Shown: in pieces, positions 1 to 5,395 of the stretch
Numbering within the stretch: the stretch's first letter is position 1
Layout of the letters: every line of letters starts with the position of its first letter
NCBI GenBank assembly: GCA_030544165.1
Contig: JAUNRP010000065.1
Span: 1 to 5,886 of the forward strand
Reading direction: 5' to 3'
DNA: 5,886 nucleotides
From: a bacterium
Lineage (GTDB): Bacteria > Actinomycetota > Actinomycetes > Actinomycetales > Actinomycetaceae
Made by a program: the position numbers and the translations under genes
The notes under the pieces: generated by a model
Databases searched by the model: none
What the model saw: the letters and a program-made list of their open reading frames with translations, nothing else
Told to the model about the DNA's origin: nothing

Positions 1-461
1 ATGAAATACAGGCTCTCCCCGGCCGCGTCGGCGGCGTCCAGCGCCAGCTGGGCAGCCAGGACGGAGTCCGCATTGGGCGTGTAATAAATGGAACCGTTGT
101 CGATGGGGGTAAACTGGGTGCCGTAGCGGGTATCGAACTTGTGGGCGGGCTGGAAGAAGACCAGCACCTTCCCGTCCTTCGCGTAGGAGGGGAAGCCGTA
201 CCAGGTCTTGGGTGCGAGGTCCGGGGCGGCCGTGGTGATGACCTCGTGGAGGCGTTCGGCGATCGCGCGGTCCTCCGGTTCCATCGCGGCGATCGCGTCC
301 AGGCAGTCCTGGAGCGGGTCCTTCTTGGAGCGGCCGGACTTCTTGGCCTTCTCCTCCTTGAGTTCGGCGGCGCGCTGCTTCATCGCGGCCTTCTCCTTGT
401 CAGAGAATCCTGCGCCGGAGTCGGACGAGGAGGACTTCGGGGAGGACTTCGAGGTTGCCAT
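1..461 (-). CDS. DUF1801 / YdhG-like protein, 3' end cut by the window edge
   Basis: This is a partial reading frame: 153 codons are visible from the ATG at 461-459, and the C-terminus lies beyond base 1. Residues 1-47 are low-complexity, rich in Ser then Lys/Ala/Glu, and probably disordered or helical. The folded part starts near residue 48. It carries the aromatic-Gly-Phe-Pro segment W87-Y88-G89-F90-P91-S92-Y93, followed by strand-like KVLVFF (98-103) and a stretch ending IYYTPN (125-130). This resembles the DUF1801/YdhG fold (sometimes labelled 'iron chaperone', after the Bacillus frataxin-like protein). The biochemical role of most members is unknown, so iron handling here would be a guess. 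An AGGAG Shine-Dalgarno lies at 479-475, 13 bases before the start, which is rather far. The gene follows the nucleoside hydrolase on the same strand after 72 bases, so it may be a separate unit or the tail of that operon. Coding reality is well supported; function is not. Confidence 0.8.
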   Translation of the reverse strand, partial: MATSKSSPKSSSSDSGAGFSDKEKAAMKQRAAELKEEKAKKSGRSKKDPLQDCLDAIAAMEPEDRAIAERLHEVITTAAPDLAPKTWYGFPSYAKDGKVLVFFQPAHKFDTRYGTQFTPIDNGSIYYTPNADSVLAAQLALDAADAAGESLYF

Positions 462-479
462 GCCGATCAGTGTGCTCCT

Positions 480-495
480 GCGGCGGGGCCGCCGC
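480..495 (-). terminator. GC-rich hairpin between nucleoside hydrolase and DUF1801 genes
   Basis: A perfect 7-base inverted repeat (GCGGCGG and CCGCCGC) is separated by two G residues; in practice it would fold as a 6-bp stem with a 4-base loop. It sits about 40 bases after the nucleoside hydrolase stop and directly before the AGGAG of the DUF1801 gene. There is no T-tract on either strand, so it is not a canonical intrinsic terminator. It could weakly attenuate read-through, shield mRNA ends, or be a chance structure in GC-rich DNA. Confidence 0.25.
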
Positions 496-533
496 CACCC
501 AGCGCGGGTACGGGCTGAACGCGAGCGCGCCAC

Positions 534-1478
534 TCAGCGCGGAAGCGCGGCGATCCCCTCGATCACGAGGTCCCAGAACCGCCCATGGTCCAGGCTCACG
601 GCCACCTGGGCGTTCGGGGCTTCGCCGAGCTGGCCATCAAAGTCCGTGACGGTCATCCCGTACGTCCACCGCCCCCGGGTCTCCACGCCCACGAACGCCT
701 CACGGGTGCCGATCACCGACGGATCGATCAGGGCGGCCACGCACACCGGATCGTGCACGGGCGGGAACTCGAACCCCTGGTGATCCGCGTTGGAGAGGGT
801 GAAATAGTCCAGCAGCTCGTCCACGTAGCGGCTGAGCTCCGAGCCGATCCCGCGAATGCGCTCGCGGACCTCGGGGGTGGCGAGCGCCTGGTGGGTGACA
901 TCGAGGCCCACCTCCGTGAGCTTCTGCCATCCCGCGGAGAAGACCATCTCCGCGGCCTCGGCGTCCACCCAGATGTTGAACTCGGCGGCCGGCGTCCAGT
1001 TGCCGCGGCTGTAGGAGCCGCCCATGAGGACCACCTCGGAGACCCACTCGGTGAGGCGCGGCTCCTTGCGGACCGCGAGGGCCAGGTTGGACAGTGGCCC
1101 GGTGGCCACGATCGCCACCTCGCCGGGCTCATGCGCCATCACGGTCTCGATGAGGAGGTCCACCGAGTGCCGGGGATCCAACTCCCCGCGCGGTTCGGGC
1201 AGGGGCGGGCCGTCCAGCCCGGTGTCGCCGTGGATCTCCGGGGCAACGGAGAGCTCCCGGATCATGGGCCGCTGGCAGCCGGCGGATACGGGCACCGAGA
1301 GCCCCGCGATCCCGCTGACGGCCAGGGCATTGCGCGCCACCTTCGCGGCCGTCTGGTTCCCGCCCACCGTGGTGATGGCCAGCAGATCGATCGCGGGGTT
1401 GCCGGCGGCCAGCAGGATGGCGAGGGCGTCATCGTGCCCGGGATCGCAGTCCAGGATCACCTTGCGTGCGTGCGTCAT
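534..1478 (-). CDS. nucleoside hydrolase (inosine-uridine preferring type)
   Basis: The 314-residue product is full length for the family and aligns by eye along its whole length with the Crithidia fasciculata inosine-uridine nucleoside hydrolase. It should cleave the N-glycosidic bond of ribonucleosides to give ribose and a free base, in the cytosol, for salvage or catabolism. The N-terminal calcium/ribose-binding signature DCDPGHDD is at 10-17. Other family landmarks are N41 in GGNQT, H83 in IHGDTG, the MGG loop at 152-154, N160, the EFNIW segment (166-170) and VHDP at 241-244, which supplies the general-acid histidine (H242) and the last calcium ligand (D243). ATG at 1478 is chosen because it starts just before the signature and has a GAGAGGA ribosome site at 1492-1486. 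The gene begins 25 bases after the stop of the dehydrogenase gene, so co-transcription is likely. Base preference (purine or pyrimidine) cannot be read from the sequence with confidence. Confidence 0.95.
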   Translation of the reverse strand: MTHARKVILDCDPGHDDALAILLAAGNPAIDLLAITTVGGNQTAAKVARNALAVSGIAGLSVPVSAGCQRPMIRELSVAPEIHGDTGLDGPPLPEPRGELDPRHSVDLLIETVMAHEPGEVAIVATGPLSNLALAVRKEPRLTEWVSEVVLMGGSYSRGNWTPAAEFNIWVDAEAAEMVFSAGWQKLTEVGLDVTHQALATPEVRERIRGIGSELSRYVDELLDYFTLSNADHQGFEFPPVHDPVCVAALIDPSVIGTREAFVGVETRGRWTYGMTVTDFDGQLGEAPNAQVAVSLDHGRFWDLVIEGIAALPR

Positions 1479-1503
1479 GCCCCCATCCTCTCGCGAGGGT
1501 CAC

Positions 1504-2691
1504 TCAGGGGTGGAGCACCACCTTCTGGCAGCCGTCCTCCTTTGTGGCGAACAGCTCGTACATCTCCGGCGCCTGCTCGAGGGGAACGTGGTGGGTGGCA
1601 AGCGATTCGAGCCCGAACACATCCTCGTCCCGGGAGACGATCTCGAGCAGCTCATCCGTCCACCGGCGCACGTGGCACTGGCCGAATCGCATGGTGATCC
1701 CCTTGTCGAAGATTTCCATGAGGGGCATCGGGTCGATCGCGCCGCCGTAGACGCCCACCACGGAGACCGTCCCGCCCCGCCGTACCGCATCGATCGCGGT
1801 GTGGAGGGCGTCGAGCCGGTCGATCCCCGCGTGCTCCACCGCCGCCCGCCCGAGTGGTTTGGGCAGCCGGCTCGCAGCAGAGATGACGCGCTTCGCCACC
1901 GGATTCCCGTGCGCCTCCATGCCCACGGCGTCCACCACCGAGTCCGCACCCCGGCCCGAGGTGAGGTCCCGGATCGCCTGCCCCACGTCGTCGACCTCCC
2001 TGAGATCGATCACGCGGGCGCCCATCTCGCGCGCCCGGGCCAGCCGTTCGTCCACCAGGTCCACCGCGATCACCTCACCCGCGCCGCGGTACAGACCGGC
2101 GCGCACTGCGAGCTGGCCCACCGGCCCCAGCCCGAGCACCGCAAGTGACCCGCCCGGCGGCACATCGGCCCAGGCCACGCCCTGCCACGCCGTGGGCAGG
2201 ATGTCGGAGAGGTAGAGGAAGCGATCGTCGCTGCCACCCTCCGGAAGGACCACCGGACCGAAGTCGGCGTGGGGAACGCGGACGAACTCCGCCTGCCCAC
2301 CGGGGACCGCGCCGTAGAGGCTCGTGTAGCCGAACAGGCGGGCTCCGGTGCCCTGGTCCGTGTTCTGCGTGGTCTCGCACTGGGCGTACAGCTCCCGCTC
2401 GCACATCCAGCACTGTCCACACGCGATGCCGAACGGGACCACCACCCGATCGCCCACCTTCAGCCGAGCCGCGGCGCCCGAACCCACCTCCTCAACGATT
2501 CCCATGAATTCGTGCCCCAGGACGTCACCGGGCTGGAGGTACGGGGCGAGCACGTTGTACAGGTGGAGGTCCGAGCCGCAGATCGCGGTGGAGGTGACGC
2601 GGATGATCGCGTCCGTGGGCTGTTCGATCACGGGATCCTGCACGTCCCTCACCGCCACATTCCGGATGCCCTGCCAGGTCAGTGCGCGCAT
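1504..2691 (-). CDS. zinc-dependent alcohol dehydrogenase, formaldehyde-dehydrogenase-like branch
   Basis: A 395-residue medium-chain dehydrogenase, expected to oxidise an alcohol or aldehyde adduct in the cytosol with a nicotinamide cofactor. Catalytic zinc ligands are C38 (ICGSD) and H60-E61 (GHEF). The structural zinc site is C91, C94, C97 and C105. The Rossmann glycine motif GLGPVG is at 187-192, and the acidic residue D211 at the end of the second strand favours NAD over NADP. The insertion between the zinc lobe and the Rossmann fold, the GGQAEFVRVPHADF stretch (131-144) and the segment LSDILPTAWQG (161-171) match the glutathione-independent formaldehyde dehydrogenase-like subgroup, though that subgroup has varied substrates. 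The reading frame stays open 30 codons further upstream. The ATG at 2691 is chosen because the typical N-terminus (MRALTW) begins there, 8 bases after a GAGGAG ribosome site. It is first in the presumed operon with the nucleoside hydrolase. The true substrate is unknown. Confidence 0.94.
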   Translation of the reverse strand: MRALTWQGIRNVAVRDVQDPVIEQPTDAIIRVTSTAICGSDLHLYNVLAPYLQPGDVLGHEFMGIVEEVGSGAAARLKVGDRVVVPFGIACGQCWMCERELYAQCETTQNTDQGTGARLFGYTSLYGAVPGGQAEFVRVPHADFGPVVLPEGGSDDRFLYLSDILPTAWQGVAWADVPPGGSLAVLGLGPVGQLAVRAGLYRGAGEVIAVDLVDERLARAREMGARVIDLREVDDVGQAIRDLTSGRGADSVVDAVGMEAHGNPVAKRVISAASRLPKPLGRAAVEHAGIDRLDALHTAIDAVRRGGTVSVVGVYGGAIDPMPLMEIFDKGITMRFGQCHVRRWTDELLEIVSRDEDVFGLESLATHHVPLEQAPEMYELFATKEDGCQKVVLHP

Positions 2692-2696
2692 GCGTT

Positions 2697-2702
2697 CTCC
2701 TC
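2697..2702 (-). promoter_or_regulatory. strong Shine-Dalgarno (GAGGAG) of the dehydrogenase gene
   Basis: GAGGAG lies 5 bases 5' of the motif ACGC-ATG junction region, about 8 bases from the A of the ATG at 2691 when counted from the core AGG. It is the strongest ribosome site in the window and decides the start. The upstream in-frame extension to 2781 has no comparable site. Confidence 0.75.
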
Positions 2703-2724
2703 GCTTCGATAGGCCGCAGCTTCC

Positions 2725-2730
2725 AACGTA
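2725..2730 (-). promoter_or_regulatory. possible -10 hexamer (TACGTT) for the dehydrogenase operon
   Basis: TACGTT on the minus strand fits the actinobacterial TANNNT -10 pattern. Transcription would begin near 2718 and leave a short leader of about 27 bases containing the GAGGAG site. I see no convincing -35 hexamer at 16-18 bases spacing, so this is a weak prediction. Confidence 0.27.
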
Positions 2731-2772
2731 CGACTCCCGGCGAGCAACCGCCTCCCCTCCGCGGGGGAATGC

Positions 2773-2789
2773 GCAGGTCATGGCCCTGC
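2773..2789. promoter_or_regulatory. small inverted repeat GCAGG-N7-CCTGC in the divergent promoter region
   Basis: Two 5-base arms are separated by 7 bases, with centres about one helical turn apart. They lie just upstream of the putative -10 of the reductase gene (2792-2797). The position suits a repressor operator for the plus-strand gene and possibly the divergent dehydrogenase. Arms this short are common by chance in GC-rich DNA. Confidence 0.2.
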
Positions 2790-2791
2790 CC

Positions 2792-2797
2792 TACCGT
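2792..2797 (+). promoter_or_regulatory. candidate -10 hexamer TACCGT giving a leaderless reductase mRNA
   Basis: TACCGT matches the TANNNT -10 pattern and is followed by exactly 6 bases (GGAACG) before the ATG at 2804. A start at the usual +1 would therefore coincide with the A of the ATG. No good Shine-Dalgarno precedes that ATG, which agrees with leaderless translation. No clear -35 is visible. Confidence 0.5.
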
Positions 2798-2803
2798 GGA
2801 ACG

Positions 2804-3820
2804 ATGAACCAGGAGATGAGACAGGGCAGCGGGCCGCGGGTCGCACTGGTGGTGGGCGGATCGCGCGGACTCGGCTTCGCAATCGCGCAGGACCTTGTTC
2901 GCAGGGGTGCCGTGGTGGTGATCGCCGCGCGGGATGCCGAGGAGCTGGAGGTCGCACGGGAGAAACTCATGGCACAGCGCGATCGCGACCGCGGCCCGCA
3001 CAGCCGGGCTCGGGTGGTGTGCGCCCCGGTGGACGCGCGGGACGAGGCGGCCCTCCAGCGCCTGGTCTCCTGGACCGAGGCCGAGGTCGGCCCCATCGAG
3101 GTGCTGTTCGCCGTGGCCGGAATCATCCAGGTGGCCCCGCTCGAGTCGGTCACCACCGAGCAGTTCCGCGAGTGCATCAAGCTCATGACGCTCGCCCCCA
3201 TCCACCTCGCGCTCGCCGCGCTCCCGCACATGCGCGGGCGTGGTCGCGGCCGCATCGGGATCGTCACATCCATTGGCGGCATGGTCTCGCCCCCGCACCT
3301 CCTCCCATACGCCACCGCGAAGTTCGGCGCGGTGGGATTCTCGGACGGACTGGCCGCCGCACTCGCCGGAACCGGTGTCACGTGCACCACGATCGTGCCG
3401 GGCCTCATGCGCACGGGCGGCCACGAGCACGCCCAGTTCGGCGGGGACCCCGGGGCCGAGTACGCCTGGTTCGCGCCTGCCGCCTCACTCCCCATCCTCT
3501 CCGCCGACGCCGAGCGCGCCGCCCGCCGTTTCGTCACCGCAACCCTCGCGGGACGTCCGTACGTGTCCATCACCCCCCTCGCGTGGGCAGCGGTCCGGTT
3601 CCGCGGGCTGGCACCGGGACTGACCACACGGCTCATGGGACTCGTGAACAGGGCCCTACCGGGCGGGGTGAGCACGGAGACGATCTCCGGGCGTGAGGCG
3701 GATCGGCAGTTGGACTCCGAGGTGGTGCGGACCCTCGCCACGCTCGGAGATGCTGCGGCGCGCACCTACAACTCCCGTTCGAAGGTCCCGGAGGGCACCC
3801 CCTCGCAGGGCCGCGACTAG
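2804..3820 (+). CDS. short-chain dehydrogenase/reductase with C-terminal extension
   Basis: A 338-residue classical-type SDR, expected to be an NAD(P)-dependent oxidoreductase of unknown substrate. The cofactor-binding glycine motif is GGSRGLG (18-24), D77 in the PVDARD turn contacts adenine, and the NNAG motif appears as AVAG (103-106). The catalytic Ser is S156 (TSIGG) and YATAK (169-173) supplies Tyr169/Lys173. PGLMRT (199-204) follows the active site. The position of the usual catalytic Asn in helix 4 seems to be Met128 (LMTLAP), as in some SDR branches. Residues from about 255 onward form a tail beyond the usual ~250-residue SDR core, with moderately hydrophobic segments near 255-285 that may contact the membrane or a partner. 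ATG 2804 is preferred because of the leaderless -10 spacing; ATG 2780 in the same frame would add 8 residues. R43 after the second strand could favour NADP. The gene is divergent from the zinc dehydrogenase and convergent with the transporter gene. Confidence 0.92.
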   Translation: MNQEMRQGSGPRVALVVGGSRGLGFAIAQDLVRRGAVVVIAARDAEELEVAREKLMAQRDRDRGPHSRARVVCAPVDARDEAALQRLVSWTEAEVGPIEVLFAVAGIIQVAPLESVTTEQFRECIKLMTLAPIHLALAALPHMRGRGRGRIGIVTSIGGMVSPPHLLPYATAKFGAVGFSDGLAAALAGTGVTCTTIVPGLMRTGGHEHAQFGGDPGAEYAWFAPAASLPILSADAERAARRFVTATLAGRPYVSITPLAWAAVRFRGLAPGLTTRLMGLVNRALPGGVSTETISGREADRQLDSEVVRTLATLGDAAARTYNSRSKVPEGTPSQGRD

Positions 3821-3826
3821 CGGACG

Positions 3827-4792
3827 CTACCCCCGCAGCGCCCGGGGAATCTCCCGAACGGGGATCACCACCACATCTGCCATCTTCCAATCCAGCCCTT
3901 CAAGGGCCTCCCGCGCCTCCTCGAGCAGGGCCACGTCCACCCGCCGGGGCCGGTGAGGCACCACGAACGCCTCCGCGTGGAACACGTGCCCCAGGTCCCG
4001 GATCCTCACGGCGCCCTCGGCCACCCAGGTCTGCCCCCGGAGCACCTCCTCCGCCTGCGCGATCAGCGGGTGCGGCTCCGAGTCATCGTGGGTCCGGACG
4101 CGCGTGTCAGCGAGATCCCTGATCGCGGCCCTCACCCCGGAGACGCCGTCCTTCAGGATGCTCACCGCGATCAGGAGCGCCGCCGCGGAGTCCGCCCACC
4201 ACAGGCCGATCCCGATCCCCAGCACCCCCACGATCGCCGCGCCCGCCGTCTGCCAGTCCGCCTTGTTCATCTCCGCGTCCGCGTAGAGCACCTTGTCATG
4301 CAGGGCCTCGGACAGCGGAAGCTTCAAGCGCCCCAGGATCACCGGGCCGACCCCCGTGTAGACCATCGCCGCGATCATCGGCCACCCCGCCCACACCGTG
4401 TGCCCGAGGATCCTCATCGTCCCGATCGTGGGATGCTCCCCGGCCAGCAGCCCGCTCCCCGAGTCCAGCACCAGGAACACCCCCATCGCGAGCAGGGCCA
4501 CCGCGGAGGCCAGGTGCCCCGACGCCGCCGCCCGGTGGTGCCCGTACGGGTGGATGCGGTCCGCCTTCTTCCGCGCGTGCCGAATGGCGAGCAGGAACGC
4601 GATCGGCGGAATCAGGGAGAGGAGGTCCTCGATCCACGCCACCTTCATCGCCTGCGAGTTCCCCATCACCAGGTACACGATCACCACGCACGTGGCCAGG
4701 TACCCGAGCGAGATCCACTCCAGCCGCTTCGCCCTCTCCAGCGCCCGGGCCCGCTTACCCGGCAGGGCGGTCCCACCCAGCCGCGCCGTCAC
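3827..4792 (-). CDS. cation diffusion facilitator (CDF) family transporter, divergent branch
   Basis: A 321-residue integral membrane protein of the CDF type, expected to export a divalent metal in exchange for protons, although the metal is unknown. Hydrophobic segments lie near 26-44, 53-71, 92-110, 133-154, 181-199 and 200-214, giving the usual six helices, then a cytoplasmic domain from about 230 to 321. The family loop signature HPYGHHR is at 81-87. The canonical D/H-xxx-D metal pairs are not intact: helix 2 reads WIEDLLSLIPP (53-63) and helix 5 is led by EMNKADW (174-180). E55, D56, E174, N176 and D179 are the likely polar residues near a metal site. The start is GTG at 4792, whose bases overlap the stop of the upstream lipoprotein gene (GTGA), with a G-run at 4802-4798 as a weak ribosome site, so translation is coupled. 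The 3' end lies 6 bases from the convergent reductase gene. Family is sure; substrate is not. Confidence 0.9.
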   Translation of the reverse strand: MTARLGGTALPGKRARALERAKRLEWISLGYLATCVVIVYLVMGNSQAMKVAWIEDLLSLIPPIAFLLAIRHARKKADRIHPYGHHRAAASGHLASAVALLAMGVFLVLDSGSGLLAGEHPTIGTMRILGHTVWAGWPMIAAMVYTGVGPVILGRLKLPLSEALHDKVLYADAEMNKADWQTAGAAIVGVLGIGIGLWWADSAAALLIAVSILKDGVSGVRAAIRDLADTRVRTHDDSEPHPLIAQAEEVLRGQTWVAEGAVRIRDLGHVFHAEAFVVPHRPRRVDVALLEEAREALEGLDWKMADVVVIPVREIPRALRG

Positions 4793-5277
4793 TGCTGCCC
4801 CCGATCGTCCAGGAACCGCTCCAGGGTGGAGAGCATCGCGTTCTCACCCACGGGCACCGCGAGCACGTGCCCGCGCACCTCGCCCTCCGGCGTCGTGGAC
4901 TCCGCATACGGCCGGGTCAGCGCCACCGCCTCCGCGTACGGCGAGTTGGCGGTGAGCCCTCCCGCCACGACGTCGATCTGGCCCAGGTCCAGCATCTCCA
5001 CCAGTTCCGATTCACCGCTGACCGTCCACGCCACGTCCACCCCCAGGTGGTCCGCGAACGCCTCTACCAGCTCCACCTCACTCCCCGACGGCGGCGCCTC
5101 CTTCTCCCCAGCCACCTCCACCCACGGGGTGCGGGGGGAGGCCCCGGCACGCAGCGTGCCGCGTTCCAGCAGGGCGGTCAGGGTTCCGTCCGGGTCGCTG
5201 GGAATGGCCAGCCCGCACGCTCCCAGCGCAGCGGCTGCCAGTCCCACCGCCACGCCCCGAACCCACCGAGTGCCCAT
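4789..5277 (-). CDS. short lipoprotein resembling a single-lobe family 3 solute-binding protein
   Basis: 162 residues from the ATG at 5277. A signal peptide (R4 and R7, hydrophobic 8-20) ends in the lipobox L18-G19-A20-C21, so the mature protein should be lipid-anchored on the outer face of the membrane. The rest resembles family 3 solute-binding proteins: a GTLRAG-like first strand (40-45), a helix with EVELVEAFADHLGV (67-80), the segment LGQIDVVAGGLTA (98-110), and ALTRPYAE (119-126). There the family normally has a second lobe of roughly 100 residues. Here the sequence goes within about 12 residues to GHVLAVPVGENAMLSTLERF (136-155), which looks like the C-terminal return to lobe 1. No frameshift is apparent, so the short form seems genuine. 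The frame stays open to 5379, but that extension places 34 residues before the signal peptide and reads through the direct repeat, so I reject it. It overlaps the CDF gene by 4 bases. Direct transport via an ABC system is not supported, since no permease is present. Confidence 0.82.
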   Translation of the reverse strand: MGTRWVRGVAVGLAAAALGACGLAIPSDPDGTLTALLERGTLRAGASPRTPWVEVAGEKEAPPSGSEVELVEAFADHLGVDVAWTVSGESELVEMLDLGQIDVVAGGLTANSPYAEAVALTRPYAESTTPEGEVRGHVLAVPVGENAMLSTLERFLDDRGQQ

Positions 5278-5283
5278 AGGGGC

Positions 5284-5289
5284 AGTATC
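5284..5289 (-). promoter_or_regulatory. candidate -10 hexamer GATACT giving a leaderless lipoprotein-CDF mRNA
   Basis: GATACT on the minus strand matches four of six consensus -10 positions and is followed by exactly 6 bases (GCCCCT) before the ATG at 5277. This is the same spacing as in the reductase and ASCH genes. The only Shine-Dalgarno-like sequence (GAGGA at 5295-5291) is 13 bases from the ATG and would lie upstream of the predicted transcript start. No clear -35 is seen. Confidence 0.4.
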
Positions 5290-5341
5290 GTCCTCGCAGG
5301 TCACGGCCGCGCGGGGGAGGAGGTGCGGCGGCCCTGTGGAT

Positions 5342-5382
5342 TTCTGGCGCACCCTCACGAAATTCTGGCGCACCCTCACGAA
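5342..5382. repeat. two exact 20-base direct repeats, 21-base period
   Basis: TTCTGGCGCACCCTCACGAA occurs at 5342-5361 and again at 5363-5382, identical in all 20 positions, with a single A between them. The 21-base period is two turns of B-DNA, so both copies face the same side of the helix. The pair lies in the 118-base divergent region, ending 13 bases before the ASCH gene start and 65 bases upstream of the lipoprotein start. It looks like a two-site binding element for a regulator, but could also be a local duplication or a member of a dispersed repeat family. Confidence 0.9.
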
Positions 5383-5390
5383 TTAGGGTG
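5371..5390. promoter_or_regulatory. inverted repeat CACCCT-N8-AGGGTG overlapping the ASCH gene -10
   Basis: The CACCCT core of the second direct repeat (5371-5376) is mirrored by AGGGTG at 5385-5390, with 8 bases between. The right arm covers most of the putative -10 TAGGGT, so a bound protein would be placed to block the ASCH promoter. Six-base arms are only moderate evidence. Confidence 0.35.
5384..5389 (+). promoter_or_regulatory. candidate -10 hexamer TAGGGT giving a leaderless ASCH mRNA
   Basis: TAGGGT fits TANNNT and is followed by exactly 6 bases (GGGGGC) before the ATG at 5396, placing +1 on the A of the ATG. The G-rich run before the start could alternatively act as a poor Shine-Dalgarno, so leaderless translation is not certain. 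The -35 region falls within the second copy of the 20-base repeat and has no good consensus, which would suit activator-dependent or -10-only recognition. Confidence 0.45.
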
Positions 5391-5395
5391 GGGGC

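Noticed and set aside
585..1697. Plus-strand open frame of 370 codons opposite the nucleoside hydrolase
   Set aside because: It is a mirror of a fully conserved enzyme gene; its His/Gly/Arg-rich translation has no family signature.
1024..2148. Plus-strand open frame of 374 codons across the hydrolase-dehydrogenase junction
   Set aside because: It is antisense to two conserved genes and to the junction between them, with low-complexity composition.
2692..2781. 30-residue N-terminal extension of the zinc dehydrogenase
   Set aside because: The strong GAGGAG site and the family-typical MRALTW start point to 2691; the extension has no ribosome site.
2348..2803. In-frame upstream extension of the reductase to 2348
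   Set aside because: It would overlap the dehydrogenase gene antisense, its residues show no homology-like pattern, and the SDR fold begins only at about residue 11 of the chosen protein.
2525..3765. Minus-strand open frames of about 300 codons opposite the reductase
   Set aside because: They are antisense shadows of an SDR with an intact catalytic triad and show biased Arg/Ser/Ala composition.
5278..5379. 34-residue N-terminal extension of the lipoprotein, reading through the direct repeats
   Set aside because: It would bury the signal peptide inside the protein. The repeat translates to a duplicated Arg/Val/Gln-rich stretch of no evident meaning.
5342..5382. Minimal CRISPR array
   Set aside because: There are only two copies with a 1-base spacer and no cas genes, which is incompatible with a CRISPR array.
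3953..5386. Long plus-strand open frame of 477 codons opposite the CDF and lipoprotein genes
   Set aside because: Its translation is rich in Arg, His and Pro with no recognisable domain. It lies antisense to two genes with clear families, as expected from GC-rich codon bias.
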